Positions 45,685-55,878 are shown, counted from the stretch's first letter. The stretch: DNA of 64,000 nucleotides from Variovorax sp. HW608 (GCF_900090195.1 NZ_LT607803.1:3551628-3615627), one strand, 5' to 3'. Notes: generated by a model not told the origin, from the letters alone. A program made the numbers and translations.

Positions 45685-46740
45685 ATGAATTTCATCGACG
45701 GATCGCTCTACCCCGAGAACCAGGAAAAACTCGTCATCACAGTAGCGCCCTATGGGCCCCAGTTCGAGGTCAGCGACTTCCCGGAAGACATCCCGGTCAC
45801 CATGAAAGAACAAGTCCAGAAGGCGGTCGACTGCTACAACGCCGGCGCCACCGTGCTGCATCTGCACGTGCGCGAACTGGATGGCAAGGGCAGCAAGCGC
45901 CTGTCGAAGTTCAATGAGCTGATCGCCGGCGTTCGCGAGGCCGTGCCCGACATGATCATCCAGGTGGGCGGCTCTATCTCGTTCGCGCCGGAGAGCGAAG
46001 GTGACGTCGCCAAGTGGCTCTCGGACGACACGCGTCACATGCTGGCTGAACTGACGCCCAAGCCGGACCAGGTGACCCTGGCCATCAATTCGAACCAGTT
46101 CAACATCATCGAGGCACTGCACGAATCCGACGTCGCGGGCACCTCGTTCGCGGATCCGGCGAAGCAGCACGCCTACCGGGAAATGACCATTCCCGCCGGC
46201 CCGGAATGGGTCGAGGAGCACATCAGGCGCCTCACCAACAACGGCATCCAGATCCAGTTCCAGTTGGGCAACATCAACTCCCTTGAGACTGTTGAACGGA
46301 TGATGCGCCGCGGCGTGTGCAACGTTCCCCTCATCCTCACCTGGATCCCGATCGGCGGCGGTGCCGACTCGATGACGCCCTACAACATGACGAACTTCCT
46401 CAAGGCGGTACCGGACGGCGCGGTGCTGACCTTTGAGGCCCAGATGAACAACGTCCTGCCTCTCAACATGATGGCCATCGCGCTGGGGCAACACGTGCGC
46501 TGCGGCATCGAGGACACGATCTGGTGGCCTGACCGCTCGCGCAAGATGACCAGCGTGGAACAGATCGAGCAACTGGTACGCATTGCCAAGGAGTGCGGCC
46601 GTCCGGTCGCCAACGGCAAGGAGGCACGCGAGATCTACAAGATCGGCACGTTCTACAAGGACGCCGACGAAACCCTGGCCAAGAATGGCTTTGCGCCCAA
46701 TCGCAAGCCTGGGCAAAAGGGGTTCCTGCAGCACGCTTGA
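45685..46740 (+). CDS. BKACE-family beta-keto acid cleavage enzyme (DUF849), copy 4
   Basis: A 351-residue paralogue of copies 1 and 2; it is especially like copy 2 at the N-terminus (MNFIDGSLYPENQEKLVIT against MNFLDGSLFPENQDKLVIT). Zinc ligands H-L-H-V-R-E and Glu in CGIEDTIWW are present. CAAGGAGATACATC precedes the ATG. Followed by a quinone oxidoreductase gene. Confidence 0.87.
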   Translation: MNFIDGSLYPENQEKLVITVAPYGPQFEVSDFPEDIPVTMKEQVQKAVDCYNAGATVLHLHVRELDGKGSKRLSKFNELIAGVREAVPDMIIQVGGSISFAPESEGDVAKWLSDDTRHMLAELTPKPDQVTLAINSNQFNIIEALHESDVAGTSFADPAKQHAYREMTIPAGPEWVEEHIRRLTNNGIQIQFQLGNINSLETVERMMRRGVCNVPLILTWIPIGGGADSMTPYNMTNFLKAVPDGAVLTFEAQMNNVLPLNMMAIALGQHVRCGIEDTIWWPDRSRKMTSVEQIEQLVRIAKECGRPVANGKEAREIYKIGTFYKDADETLAKNGFAPNRKPGQKGFLQHA

Positions 46741-46871
46741 GCTCGGCGATGGCGGACCCTGCCTGAGGTCCGCCACCGGGCTCAACGAATCGGCATCGGC
46801 CTTCCCTGGCGGGAAGGGCTGATGGCGATCGAAGTTTCAGACTTTCTCTTTCCATTCACAGGAGCTCTCCC

Positions 46872-47846
46872 ATGCCAAAAGCCATCCTCTTCCATGCGAC
46901 GGGCGGCCCGGACGTGCTGCAACTCGAGAACGTCGAGGTGGGCGATCCCGGCCCGGGCGAGGTTCGCATCCGGCATACCTACATCGCGGTGAACTTCATC
47001 GACGTCTACCACCGTACCGGCTTCTATCCGGCGTCACTGCCGAGCGGCCTGGGCTCGGATGCCGTTGGGGTGGTGGAGGCCGTTGGCCCCGGCGTGACGG
47101 AGGTGCAGGTCGGCCAAAGGGTCGGCTACCTGATGGGTCCTCTGGGTGCGTACTCGGAAGTACGGATTATGCCGGCGGCGGTCCTGATTCCATTGCCCGA
47201 TGAAGTCTCCGATCGCACCGCGGCCACGCTCATGATGAAGGGCATGACGGCGCAGTACCTGTTCCGTCAGGTGTATCCGCTCAAAGGAGGCGAGACCATC
47301 CTCTACCACGCGGCCGCTGGCGGCGTGGGCCTGATCGCGTGCCAATGGGCGCGCGCCATGGGCGTGACCATGATCGGCACCGTTAGCACCGACGAGAAGG
47401 CCGAGATCGCCAAGGCCAACGGCTGCGCGCACGTGATCGTGACCTCCCGCGAGAACATCGTCGAGCGCGTCAAAGAGATCACCGACGGCAGGGGCGTGCC
47501 TGTCGTGTACGACTCGGTCGGCAAGGACACGCTGGAAGCCTCGCTCGACAGCCTGCAGCCGCGCGGCTTGCTGGTAAGCAATGGCACATCCTCCGGCCCC
47601 GTCGTGATCGATACCCACCGGCAACTTGCCCTCAAGGGATCCCTCTTCGTCACACGGCCGGCCATGGTGCACTACATCCATCCGCGCGCCCACATGCTGG
47701 AGATGGCCGATGAGGTCTTCGCGTTGGTCAAGGCGGGAAAGATCGTCAGCGAGCCGAAGCAGATCTTCTCGCTCGCCCGCGCGGCCGACGCGCACCGCGC
47801 CCTCGAATCGCGCGCCACCACCGGCGCCACCGTACTCGTTCCCTGA
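46872..47846 (+). CDS. Quinone oxidoreductase/enoyl reductase, MDR superfamily
   Basis: A 324-residue zinc-free medium-chain dehydrogenase. The N-terminus KAILFHATGGPDVLQLE, the NFIDVYHRTG segment and the NADPH site AAAGGVGLIACQWA match QOR (NADPH:quinone reductase). In a catabolic operon it may reduce an enone or enoyl intermediate. It lies 131 bases after BKACE copy 4. Confidence 0.87.
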   Translation: MPKAILFHATGGPDVLQLENVEVGDPGPGEVRIRHTYIAVNFIDVYHRTGFYPASLPSGLGSDAVGVVEAVGPGVTEVQVGQRVGYLMGPLGAYSEVRIMPAAVLIPLPDEVSDRTAATLMMKGMTAQYLFRQVYPLKGGETILYHAAAGGVGLIACQWARAMGVTMIGTVSTDEKAEIAKANGCAHVIVTSRENIVERVKEITDGRGVPVVYDSVGKDTLEASLDSLQPRGLLVSNGTSSGPVVIDTHRQLALKGSLFVTRPAMVHYIHPRAHMLEMADEVFALVKAGKIVSEPKQIFSLARAADAHRALESRATTGATVLVP

Positions 47847-47854
47847 GACCCATC

Positions 47855-49210
47855 ATGGACCTGCATACTCAAGACGCCCGGCCCCACCCGGACAAATACC
47901 TCTACGGCCCCCGCCAGGCGTGGTTCGCGTTCGCGATGACGATCGGCCTGATGGTGTTCGACTACATCGACCGTCAGGTCATCGTCTCGATGTTCCCGCA
48001 CATGAAGCTTGCCTGGGGGCTGTCGGACAAGCAGCTCGGCTCCCTCGTGTCGGTCGTGTCGATCACCGTCGCTCTGGGCGCCCTGCCGGTGGCCCTCATT
48101 GCCGATCGCACGAGTCGCGTGAGGAGCATCGTCGTGATGGCAACGGCGTGGAGCCTGGCGAGCATCTCGTGCATGTTCACGCGCAACTTCGGCCAGCTGT
48201 TCGCCGCGCGAGCAGTCGTGGGGCTCGGCGAGGCGGGCTACGGTTCGGTGGGCGGAGCCCTCATCGCCAGTCACTTTCCATCGCGCTTGCGCGGCATGTT
48301 GATGGCTGGCTTCTTTGCCTGCGCCTCGGTCGGATCAGTACTCGGCGTGATGCTGGGCGGCGTGATCGCGGCCCGGTGGGGTTGGCAGGCGGCGTTCGGC
48401 GTCGTGGGCATCCCGGGTCTGGTGCTCGCATTGCTGTACCTGACGGTTCGAGACTACCGCACGGTCGCGCTCACACCCCGGCTCGATGCGGCGACCCGTT
48501 CCACGGGGACCGCGGCGCGCGCCATCGCGCGCGGGCTGCTTCGTTCGCGGACGATGCTGTGGATCTGCATCGGCGGGTCCATGCAGCTCATCGTGGTCTC
48601 CACCGTCTGGTCGTGGCTGCCCAGCTTCCTCAATCGCGTACACGGAATGGCTGCCGACCAGGCGGGCGTCAAGGCAGCACTGGTCGTCCTGTGCGGTGCC
48701 GTGGGCAGCGTGGTCTGGGGTGCCGTGGTCGACCGTGCCGGCGCGCGGCGTCCGCGAGCCAAGCTCATGCTCATGGCGCTGCTGTGCCTGTCCTCGCTGA
48801 TTGTGCTCGCGACGGCATTCGGCGAAGCCCAGCTGCAACTGGGTCTTTCGCGGCAGTCGCAGTTCGCACTCATCGCGTTCGGTGGCTTCCTGATGACTTG
48901 CACGGTCGGACCCGTCGCTGCGGTGGCGATCGATGTCATCCACCCCGGCGTGCGGGCCACCGGAGCCTCCGTGCTGGCGCTGTGCCAGAACCTGTTCGGC
49001 CTGGCTGCCGGTCCCTTCATCACCGGCGTTCTGTCGGACCACTGGGGGCTGGAGACGGCGTTGACCGCGATGCCCACATTTGCCGTGGTCGCCGCAGTGG
49101 CCTTCATGGCGGCCTCTCGCAGCTACGAGGCCGATGCGAAGCGCGCCGGCGAGCCACTCGGCGATGGCGGCCCCGTCTTCCCTCCCGCGCCTCGAAAAGC
49201 GCTTGCCTGA
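47855..49210 (+). CDS. MFS transporter (ACS-like organic acid importer)
   Basis: A 451-residue protein with about twelve hydrophobic segments, FDYIDRQVIVSMFP in the first and ALIADRTSRVRS in the loop after the second. It starts eight bases after the QOR stop. It parallels the MFS gene of the first BKACE operon and probably imports the substrate. Confidence 0.85.
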   Translation: MDLHTQDARPHPDKYLYGPRQAWFAFAMTIGLMVFDYIDRQVIVSMFPHMKLAWGLSDKQLGSLVSVVSITVALGALPVALIADRTSRVRSIVVMATAWSLASISCMFTRNFGQLFAARAVVGLGEAGYGSVGGALIASHFPSRLRGMLMAGFFACASVGSVLGVMLGGVIAARWGWQAAFGVVGIPGLVLALLYLTVRDYRTVALTPRLDAATRSTGTAARAIARGLLRSRTMLWICIGGSMQLIVVSTVWSWLPSFLNRVHGMAADQAGVKAALVVLCGAVGSVVWGAVVDRAGARRPRAKLMLMALLCLSSLIVLATAFGEAQLQLGLSRQSQFALIAFGGFLMTCTVGPVAAVAIDVIHPGVRATGASVLALCQNLFGLAAGPFITGVLSDHWGLETALTAMPTFAVVAAVAFMAASRSYEADAKRAGEPLGDGGPVFPPAPRKALA

Positions 49211-49255
49211 GCGAGCAGCGCCTTTTTCAACAAAGCATCACTTTCAAGGACCATC

Positions 49256-50884
49256 ATGAATGCACTGATGATGCGGCAGCCGCTGCTGATTTCCACCCTG
49301 CTGACCCACGCCGAACGCCATCACGGTGAGCAGGAGATCGTTTCGCGTCGCGTCGAAGGCGACCTGCACCGGCAGACCTACCGGCAACTCGGCCAGCGCG
49401 CCCGTCGCATGGCCAACGCGCTCGCGGCCCGCGGCATGAAGTTTGGCGACCGCGTGGCCACGTTGGCCTGGAACGGCTACCGCCACATGGAGCTGTACTA
49501 CGCGGTGTCCGGCTCCGGTGCCGTGCTGCACACGCTGAACCCGCGACTGCATCCGGACCAGGTCGTCTGGATCGCGGACCATGCCGAAGACCAGATCCTG
49601 TTCTTCGACCTGAGCTTCCTGCCGCTCATCGAGGCCATCGCCTCGCGTGTGAAGACCGTCAAGGCGTTCGTCGCGATGACCGATCGCGCCCACATGCCGG
49701 TTTCGGCGGCACTACCCGATCTCCTGTGCTACGAGGATCTGATCGAGGCGCACTCCGACGAGTTCGAGTGGCCCTCGTTCGACGAGAACACCGCTTCGTC
49801 GCTGTGCTACACGTCGGGAACCACCGGCAACCCCAAGGGCGCGCTCTACAGCCATCGCTCCACCGTGCTGCACACCTACGCGGCGGCGCTGCCCGATACG
49901 TTCAACTGCTCGGCACGCGACACGATCCTGCCCGTCGTCCCCATGTTCCACGTCAACGCCTGGGGGCTGCCCTACGTGGCGTGCATGGTCGGCGCCAAGC
50001 TGGTTTTCCCAGGGCCTTGGCTGGACGGGAAGTCGCTCTACGACCTGTTCGAGGGCGAAGGTGTCACGTTGTCCGCAGGGGTGCCCACGGTTTGGCAGGG
50101 CCTGTTGACACATGTCGAGACGACGGGCCAGAGGTTCAGCACGATGCGCCGCACGATCATTGGCGGCTCGGCCTGCCCGCCGGCCATGATGTCGGCATTC
50201 CAGGACCATCACGGCGTGCATGTCATGCATGCCTGGGGGATGACCGAGATGAGTCCCCTTGGCACGGTCTGCGCGCTGAAGCCGAAGCACCTGTCGCTCG
50301 ATGCGACCGCACGCGCGGCCGTGCAGGCCAAGCAGGGACGGGCGATCTACGGCGTGGAAATGAAGATCGTGGGCGATGATGGCCAGGAGCTTCCCCATGA
50401 CGGACGATCCGCTGGCGAGCTCATGGTCCGTGGGCCGTGGATCATTTCCAGCTACTACAAGTCCGAGGGCGGCGATCCGCTGGTCGATGGCTGGTTCCCG
50501 ACCGGTGACGTGTCGACCATCGACACCGATGGGTTCATGCAGATCACGGACCGCAGCAAGGACGTCGTCAAGTCGGGCGGCGAGTGGATCGGCTCGATCG
50601 ATCTGGAGAACATCGCGATGGCGCATCCCGCCGTCGCGATGGCCGCGTGCATCGGCGTGCGCCATCCCAAGTGGGACGAGCGGCCGCTGCTCGTGGTGGC
50701 CAAGAAGCCAAATGCCGAGGTGAGCCGCGAAGAGTTGATCCGTTTCTACGACGGCAAGATCGCCAAGTGGTGGACACCCGACGATGTCGTCTTCGTCGAC
50801 AGCATCCCGCTGGGTGCCACCGGCAAGATGCAGAAGAACAAGCTGCGTGAACAGTTCCAGAACCACCAGCTTCCCACGCTCTGA
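49256..50884 (+). CDS. AMP-dependent acyl-CoA ligase, copy 2
   Basis: A 542-residue ANL ligase closely related to the one at 7048 along its whole length (shared [16 protein letters not shown] start). [18 protein letters not shown] and the catalytic lysine in [10 protein letters not shown] are all present. It lies 45 bases after the MFS gene. Confidence 0.87.
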   Translation: MNALMMRQPLLISTLLTHAERHHGEQEIVSRRVEGDLHRQTYRQLGQRARRMANALAARGMKFGDRVATLAWNGYRHMELYYAVSGSGAVLHTLNPRLHPDQVVWIADHAEDQILFFDLSFLPLIEAIASRVKTVKAFVAMTDRAHMPVSAALPDLLCYEDLIEAHSDEFEWPSFDENTASSLCYTSGTTGNPKGALYSHRSTVLHTYAAALPDTFNCSARDTILPVVPMFHVNAWGLPYVACMVGAKLVFPGPWLDGKSLYDLFEGEGVTLSAGVPTVWQGLLTHVETTGQRFSTMRRTIIGGSACPPAMMSAFQDHHGVHVMHAWGMTEMSPLGTVCALKPKHLSLDATARAAVQAKQGRAIYGVEMKIVGDDGQELPHDGRSAGELMVRGPWIISSYYKSEGGDPLVDGWFPTGDVSTIDTDGFMQITDRSKDVVKSGGEWIGSIDLENIAMAHPAVAMAACIGVRHPKWDERPLLVVAKKPNAEVSREELIRFYDGKIAKWWTPDDVVFVDSIPLGATGKMQKNKLREQFQNHQLPTL

Positions 50885-50910
50885 GGCGCCGATCGCACAA
50901 GGAGAACCTT

Positions 50911-51912
50911 ATGGACTTCACTACTTCGCTTCGGGGTGCGCTGCGCGCCATCTGCTTCGCAGGATTCGCTGGGATCGCGGCCTTTGCGCCGATCGCATCG
51001 CAGGCCGACAACTGGCCTGAGAAGCCGGTGCGCGTCATCGTCGCGGGGCCGGCGGGCGGATCGGCCGACATCGTCGCGCGCCTGCTTGGGGACAATCTGA
51101 GCAAGGTACTGGGACAACCTGCCGTTGTCGATCCCAGGCCGGGTGCCGCCGGCGCGATCGCGGTCAATGAACTGTCGAGGGCGCCCCACGACGGGCACAC
51201 GGTGCTCGTCGCCGTCAATTCGCTGGTCAGCGAAGTGCCGCATATCGTCAAGCTCCCCGTGGACATGTCCCGGGAGATCAAGCCAGTGGCGGAGATTGCT
51301 CGCACCGGACTGGTTCTCGTCGGGGCACCGTCGGTGCCCGCCAAGGACCTCAAGGAACTGGTCTCGTACGTGAAGACCCAGCCCGGGAAGGTGAGCTATG
51401 CCTCCTACAGCGCGGGAACGATGTCGCACCTTCTCGGCCTGCAGTTCAACAAGGCGGCCGGCATCGATCTGGTTCACGTGGGCTACAAGGGATCCACTCC
51501 TGCACTCGCCGACGTCATGGGCGGGCACGTGCCCTTGATGTTCGACGGCATTCCCACGTCATTGCCGCTGATCACTGGGGGCAAGATCCGGCCGTTCGCG
51601 GTCAGCTCCCCTAAACGCTCGCCGTTGCTGCCCGATGTGCCTACCTTTGCCGAACTGGGGTATCCGCAACTGGAAGCGGTCTCCTGGCTCGCCGTATGGG
51701 TCAAGCCGGATGTGCCAGCGACGGTGCAGAACCGCTTGCGCGAAGCGATCGAGAAGTCACTCGCGCAGCCGGGCATGCGCACCCGTCTCAGCGAGATCGG
51801 CTTCGAGCTCCCAGGCGTGAACCGTTCTCCGGAGGAACTGACGCGGGCACTTGCCTCGGACTCGGCAAAGACGGAAGCTTTGCTTCGCGAGATCGGCTTC
51901 AAGCCTGAGTAA
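50911..51912 (+). CDS. Bug-family (TctC) periplasmic solute receptor, copy 2
   Basis: A 333-residue receptor with a signal peptide ending near ASQADN and Bug hallmarks WPEKPVRVIVAGPAGG, GAAGAIAVNEL and DGHTVLVA. It is paralogous to the receptor at 25431, which also accompanies a 351-residue BKACE, so receptor and enzyme families appear to track each other. AAGGAGAACCTT precedes the start. Confidence 0.9.
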   Translation: MDFTTSLRGALRAICFAGFAGIAAFAPIASQADNWPEKPVRVIVAGPAGGSADIVARLLGDNLSKVLGQPAVVDPRPGAAGAIAVNELSRAPHDGHTVLVAVNSLVSEVPHIVKLPVDMSREIKPVAEIARTGLVLVGAPSVPAKDLKELVSYVKTQPGKVSYASYSAGTMSHLLGLQFNKAAGIDLVHVGYKGSTPALADVMGGHVPLMFDGIPTSLPLITGGKIRPFAVSSPKRSPLLPDVPTFAELGYPQLEAVSWLAVWVKPDVPATVQNRLREAIEKSLAQPGMRTRLSEIGFELPGVNRSPEELTRALASDSAKTEALLREIGFKPE

Positions 51913-51924
51913 CAGGAGCCACGA

Positions 51925-52260
51925 ATGCGTGAGATTCTCGTTGCCAGAACGGAGGACCTGCCGCCCGGCGGGCGCAAGCTCGCCTTCATCGATGGCCGCA
52001 GCCTGGTTGTCTTCAACATCGACGGCGAGTTTCACGCCATCGACAACGAGTGTCCTCACCAGGGCGCCTCCGTGGCGAGCGGGAAGCTGGAAGGACGCAT
52101 CCTTCGCTGCCCCGCACACGGGCTGCGCTTTGACGTGACCACGGGTTGCATGCCCGGGACGGGCGGCTTGTGCCTCAAGAAGTTGCCCTTGGAAGTCCGC
52201 GACGGCGGTCTCATCGTGACAATCAAGGACGCGTTCGCTGCTGGGGCGCCGCTCGAATGA
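51925..52260 (+). CDS. Rieske [2Fe-2S] ferredoxin
   Basis: A 111-residue Rieske domain protein with cluster motifs CPHQGAS and CPAHGLRFD. It is the size of soluble Rieske ferredoxins that feed oxygenases. CAGGAGCCACGA precedes the start. It is the last gene of the operon; the electron acceptor is not obvious, since the TauD enzyme does not need a ferredoxin. Confidence 0.88.
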   Translation: MREILVARTEDLPPGGRKLAFIDGRSLVVFNIDGEFHAIDNECPHQGASVASGKLEGRILRCPAHGLRFDVTTGCMPGTGGLCLKKLPLEVRDGGLIVTIKDAFAAGAPLE

Positions 52261-52616
52261 CACCTGCGGCGAGCGTGGGCCCTCGTGCGACGGACGAGGA
52301 AGCCCCGATCTGCTCGGTGGCCTATTACGGCCTCGGAGGTCCGAGCAGACTGCCGGTGTTCACTTTTTCGCACGTCCGGTCTCAGGGACAAATTGCATCG
52401 TCCTTCGAGGCTGCTTACTGGTCGCGCTGGCAAAACTTTTCAAACCGCGCTTAGTCCGCTAAGGGCACGTTGCCGAAGTAGACAACGGGCCGGCGCCGCG
52501 ACTGGTCAGTGGCTCTCAGCCGACCTTCCGATTTCGGCTTCGGTTGGCTCCTAACTGTGCGCTTGCGGTGACGACCGCGGCGGCGATGTCATGAGGATCC
52601 GTGCTCGTGTCATCTC
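52261..52616. other. Gene-free stretch, probable left flank of the transposition module
   Basis: About 350 bases between the Rieske gene and the tniQ stop. Short motifs near 52385 (GGGACAAATTGC) and 52428 (CTGGCAAAACTT) resemble the minus-strand tandem repeats at 58951-58979 and might be transposase sites. I could not define an end. Confidence 0.35.
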
Positions 52617-53921
52617 CTAGCAGGGAAATCGCACGTCGCCCAAGCGCGGAGGGTCCCCCTCCCCCAACCAGCAAATACAGGCCCCCGATGCGATGCTCAA
52701 TTGGAAGTCCTTCCACCCTTCCGCAGTCGCGATGTCCTTGACCACCTCTTCGAGCGAGATGCTCTGAGCTTGGATACCTCCCGTCGCGGCGCGCGAAAAG
52801 AAGAAACGACTCAAGTCCTGCAGCGATTTCAATTCGACCCTGTCGTGGCCGACCGTAGGCAACAAGTTCGAACGTTTGAGCGGCCCCAACCGTATCAGTT
52901 TTCGCACGACCTCCTTCGTGCACCCAAGACGATCGACAGCTTCCTCCTGCGAGCAACTGCCATCGAACAACTTCTTGACCTTCTCGAACGCTGCCACAGA
53001 GATGCGACTACGCTGGCCTGGCGGAAACGAGTCCGCAGGAAGGATGCCGACCGAAGCCCAGTAGACGACCGTGTCCCGATTCATGCGAAAGGCTCTGCGC
53101 AGATCGTCCGCGCGGTAGAACTCCTCGGTCTCACCTCCGTCGCGCCTTGCGGCTCGCCGAACGCGCAGCGGCTTGGCCTTTATGGCAGTTGATAGCACTC
53201 CTGACAGCCGCGGAAACCGATAGAGCTTCAAACTGATCCGGTAGCGCATCCAGCCCTCCTCCTCGCCGCCGAGTTCTCTCATGCGGGCAAGGAAGGATGC
53301 GGCGCCATGCTCGAACCACGGCCTCAGGTCTTCAAGGTGCTCCTGTCGAAGCATCGGCACGACGACGCGTCTTCCGCTCGCATACACCTTCGACCGCCCA
53401 GCCTGATGGTCCGCCATCCGGATGAGCGCTCGGGCTGCCAGCATCTCGTCCTCGTCGGGCAACGCGAACCTCATCCGCCTTTGCGGGGCGTCGGGGTCGA
53501 TGAACAACTTCACCATGGTGTTCAGCCAAGGCGGCGCTGCCTCGCCGGTTGCCGGAAATGAGGCTCCGCACGAGCAGCGGGTAACCTCCGCACGAAGGTA
53601 GTCGATGGGCTTCCCGCAGGCACTGCAGGTATCTATGAGCAGCGTCGAGTGGATGCTGCAAACGAGGCTCAGCGGCAGATCCCACTCCGCGCGGTGATAT
53701 GGCTTCTTGTCTGTCGCAAAACACTGCCCGCACGCGCGGCAAAAGATCGAGCGTTCACTACCGGCGCGGCCTGTCGTCGGTTGAACCTTGATTGGCTTGC
53801 CGCTCAGAATTGCATCCCTGCCGTACGCAGGGTCGAGCTGAATCAGCTGCCGCGGGCTTACACCGTAAAGCGCAGCTAACTTTGGAATTCCATCGAAGTG
53901 GTTGTCGCTGGCCAGCGCCAT
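52617..53921 (-). CDS. tniQ: TniQ/TnsD-family target-selection protein
   Basis: From the first ATG the product is 434 residues with the TniQ zinc fingers (FCRACGQCFA…, then SLVCSIHSTLLIDTCSACG, then RCSCG) and a C-terminal HTH-like part. The TniQ N-terminus actually continues upstream: FVIRPAAHDEHAWPGWL lies in frame directly before the ATG, but no ATG, GTG or TTG occurs there back to the preceding stop. The true start is therefore unclear. The protein would choose insertion targets. Confidence 0.78.
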   Translation of the reverse strand: MALASDNHFDGIPKLAALYGVSPRQLIQLDPAYGRDAILSGKPIKVQPTTGRAGSERSIFCRACGQCFATDKKPYHRAEWDLPLSLVCSIHSTLLIDTCSACGKPIDYLRAEVTRCSCGASFPATGEAAPPWLNTMVKLFIDPDAPQRRMRFALPDEDEMLAARALIRMADHQAGRSKVYASGRRVVVPMLRQEHLEDLRPWFEHGAASFLARMRELGGEEEGWMRYRISLKLYRFPRLSGVLSTAIKAKPLRVRRAARRDGGETEEFYRADDLRRAFRMNRDTVVYWASVGILPADSFPPGQRSRISVAAFEKVKKLFDGSCSQEEAVDRLGCTKEVVRKLIRLGPLKRSNLLPTVGHDRVELKSLQDLSRFFFSRAATGGIQAQSISLEEVVKDIATAEGWKDFQLSIASGACICWLGEGDPPRLGDVRFPC

Positions 53922-54015
53922 GAGCCACCCGGGCCAGGCGTGTTCATCATGCGCCGCGGGACGAATGACGAACCGACTTCCTTCGGGTAACCGGCCGGTC
54001 GTCGGCGGCGGCGCT

Positions 54016-55878
54016 CTAGACCTGATGCGGCCTCCCCCGTCGCCAGAAGACGCTGATGTCGCGACGCAGATCCGGCTTCATGCCGCGCATCACTTTGAGT
54101 AGTGCATATCGGGCGGTTCGAGCAGGATCGGTATTGTTCGAGGTTCGAAATGGCAGAACAGGATCCCCCCAGGTCACGGCCCGAGCAGACAAGCGCTCCC
54201 AATGCTCGCCCATCGAAACGACAAGAGCACGCTCCTCAGCGGTCGCGCCTCCGTGCCTAACATCGACGAATGCCTGGACCTCTCGGACCGTCATGGCCGC
54301 CACCCCCTCCAAGGTCGTACCGGAGAGGGCCGCAAGGATCAGGTGAAGTCGATTCCTCACGAGCGCCACGGTCTGACGCTTTCGGTGTCGTTGATGCCCG
54401 CTCGTCGTCCTCCTTGAGAAGCGTGCGTATTCCCACCGGTTCGCCTTCGGCCGACATGGAAGCAGAACCCTGATCGCTTTCGAATCACCGCCCAGCCGTT
54501 CACGCAGGGCCTGCTGGGTGACCTTCAGGCCGGCCGACTGCATCGCCTGAATCTCCGCGGAGACGACCGGCATGGATGCCCTCTTTTGCTTGCGGAGCTT
54601 TTGGTAGACGACTTTCCTCATCCATTCGGGCATCAAGTGCTCCGATCCGCTGAAGTGCTCTTGGCTCAAGCCTGTCCGCCGAGCGAAGTCGACGAACGCA
54701 TCGGGCCAGTCGCTCAACATCGGCCGTGCGAGGTGGATCAGCTTTCGGCGATCTTCAATGCACAGGAGCTCGACTTGGTTGGTACCAGATTCGAGCACCA
54801 AGCCGCTCGCGACGTCCGCCCATCCAGTAGAACTAGCAACGATCTGCGCACGCGGCCGGTTTCGGATGAACAGATGGCAGATCGCGTCCAGCCCCTGGAG
54901 GTAGTCGACGCTTGCTGCTGATAGATCAGCAGCGAGCTCCTGAGGCGTGCCTGCGATTAATGATGTCGCCCACCAGGTTGTGTCCTCGGGTTCCGGCGCC
55001 CGATCGGTGGGAGCTCTGCTGAGTTGAAACCCGCATCGCGCGCAGTGCAGGTAATCGGTGGGCCGATCGACTTCGAAGAGACGTGGCATTGTCGCGCCTA
55101 CGGGCCATACGCCTGCCCCACAAGCGGGGCAACGATCGAGCAGTTCACAGAGGTGAATGGGACACACCGTGACGAACCCAAGGCGCCACACCGTCCTGAA
55201 GTACCCACCGCCGCTTTGCGCAAGGCAATGAGGGCAGTACTGGGGGCCGGGGACAAGACTCTCCCGCGTATACCTGGTTTTCAGTAGCCACGTTGGATGC
55301 TCGTTCGATCGAACCACAATGTCCCCCTCGTCGGTCCCTAAAAGGACTGCGATAAGGTTGCAATCGATCACATCGCGAAGGGCGTTACCGACGATTTGCA
55401 CTCCCTTGATTCCTCGGCGCTCAGGAACGTCCTGGAAGTTGTCGATCGCGATAATCTTCGTTTCAGCTTCCCCGAAGAGCCTCCGTGCACGGCTGATTTG
55501 ATGACCTGCATTCATTCCCTCGGCATCGGGATCGTGGATCTCCTCGAGGATGGCATTGGCGATGCGCAGCGGGTTACATGGACTAGGTACGCTGAATCCG
55601 ATGATTGGATAAAGCGTGCGATCCTCTTTCTCCACTGGCGGATACCTGCGCCTGAGGTATCTGATAAAGGCGGATTTTCCGCCGTCCGACGGACAGCGGA
55701 TCACGATGCCCGTGCTCTCCCCGGACAGCCCCTGCATCCGGAGTCGAATGTCCAAGTTCTTGATGATCCTCACGGACTGTGGGTGTGCGAGGTAGACGGC
55801 CTTGAAGGCTGCATGGCGGTCGGCGAGCGAGGCGCCGCGCCAACGCTCTCGACCTAGTCGGCGATCGGCAGTTGCCAT
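54016..55878 (-). CDS. tniB: TniB/TnsC AAA+ ATPase fused to a TniQ-like zinc-ribbon domain
   Basis: A 620-residue protein. Residues 1 to about 205 are a TniB AAA+ core with Walker A CPSDGGKS (62-69), Walker B KIIAIDN (141-147) and sensor-1 LLGTDEG. The lid is missing; from about 208 the sequence becomes TniQ-like, LVPGPQYCPHC and then VTVCPIHLCELLDRCPACG, with a long C-terminal part. TniB is normally about 300 residues and separate from TniQ. It overlaps tniA by 25 bases. Either a working fusion or an in-frame deletion product. Confidence 0.8.
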   Translation of the reverse strand: MATADRRLGRERWRGASLADRHAAFKAVYLAHPQSVRIIKNLDIRLRMQGLSGESTGIVIRCPSDGGKSAFIRYLRRRYPPVEKEDRTLYPIIGFSVPSPCNPLRIANAILEEIHDPDAEGMNAGHQISRARRLFGEAETKIIAIDNFQDVPERRGIKGVQIVGNALRDVIDCNLIAVLLGTDEGDIVVRSNEHPTWLLKTRYTRESLVPGPQYCPHCLAQSGGGYFRTVWRLGFVTVCPIHLCELLDRCPACGAGVWPVGATMPRLFEVDRPTDYLHCARCGFQLSRAPTDRAPEPEDTTWWATSLIAGTPQELAADLSAASVDYLQGLDAICHLFIRNRPRAQIVASSTGWADVASGLVLESGTNQVELLCIEDRRKLIHLARPMLSDWPDAFVDFARRTGLSQEHFSGSEHLMPEWMRKVVYQKLRKQKRASMPVVSAEIQAMQSAGLKVTQQALRERLGGDSKAIRVLLPCRPKANRWEYARFSRRTTSGHQRHRKRQTVALVRNRLHLILAALSGTTLEGVAAMTVREVQAFVDVRHGGATAEERALVVSMGEHWERLSARAVTWGDPVLPFRTSNNTDPARTARYALLKVMRGMKPDLRRDISVFWRRGRPHQV

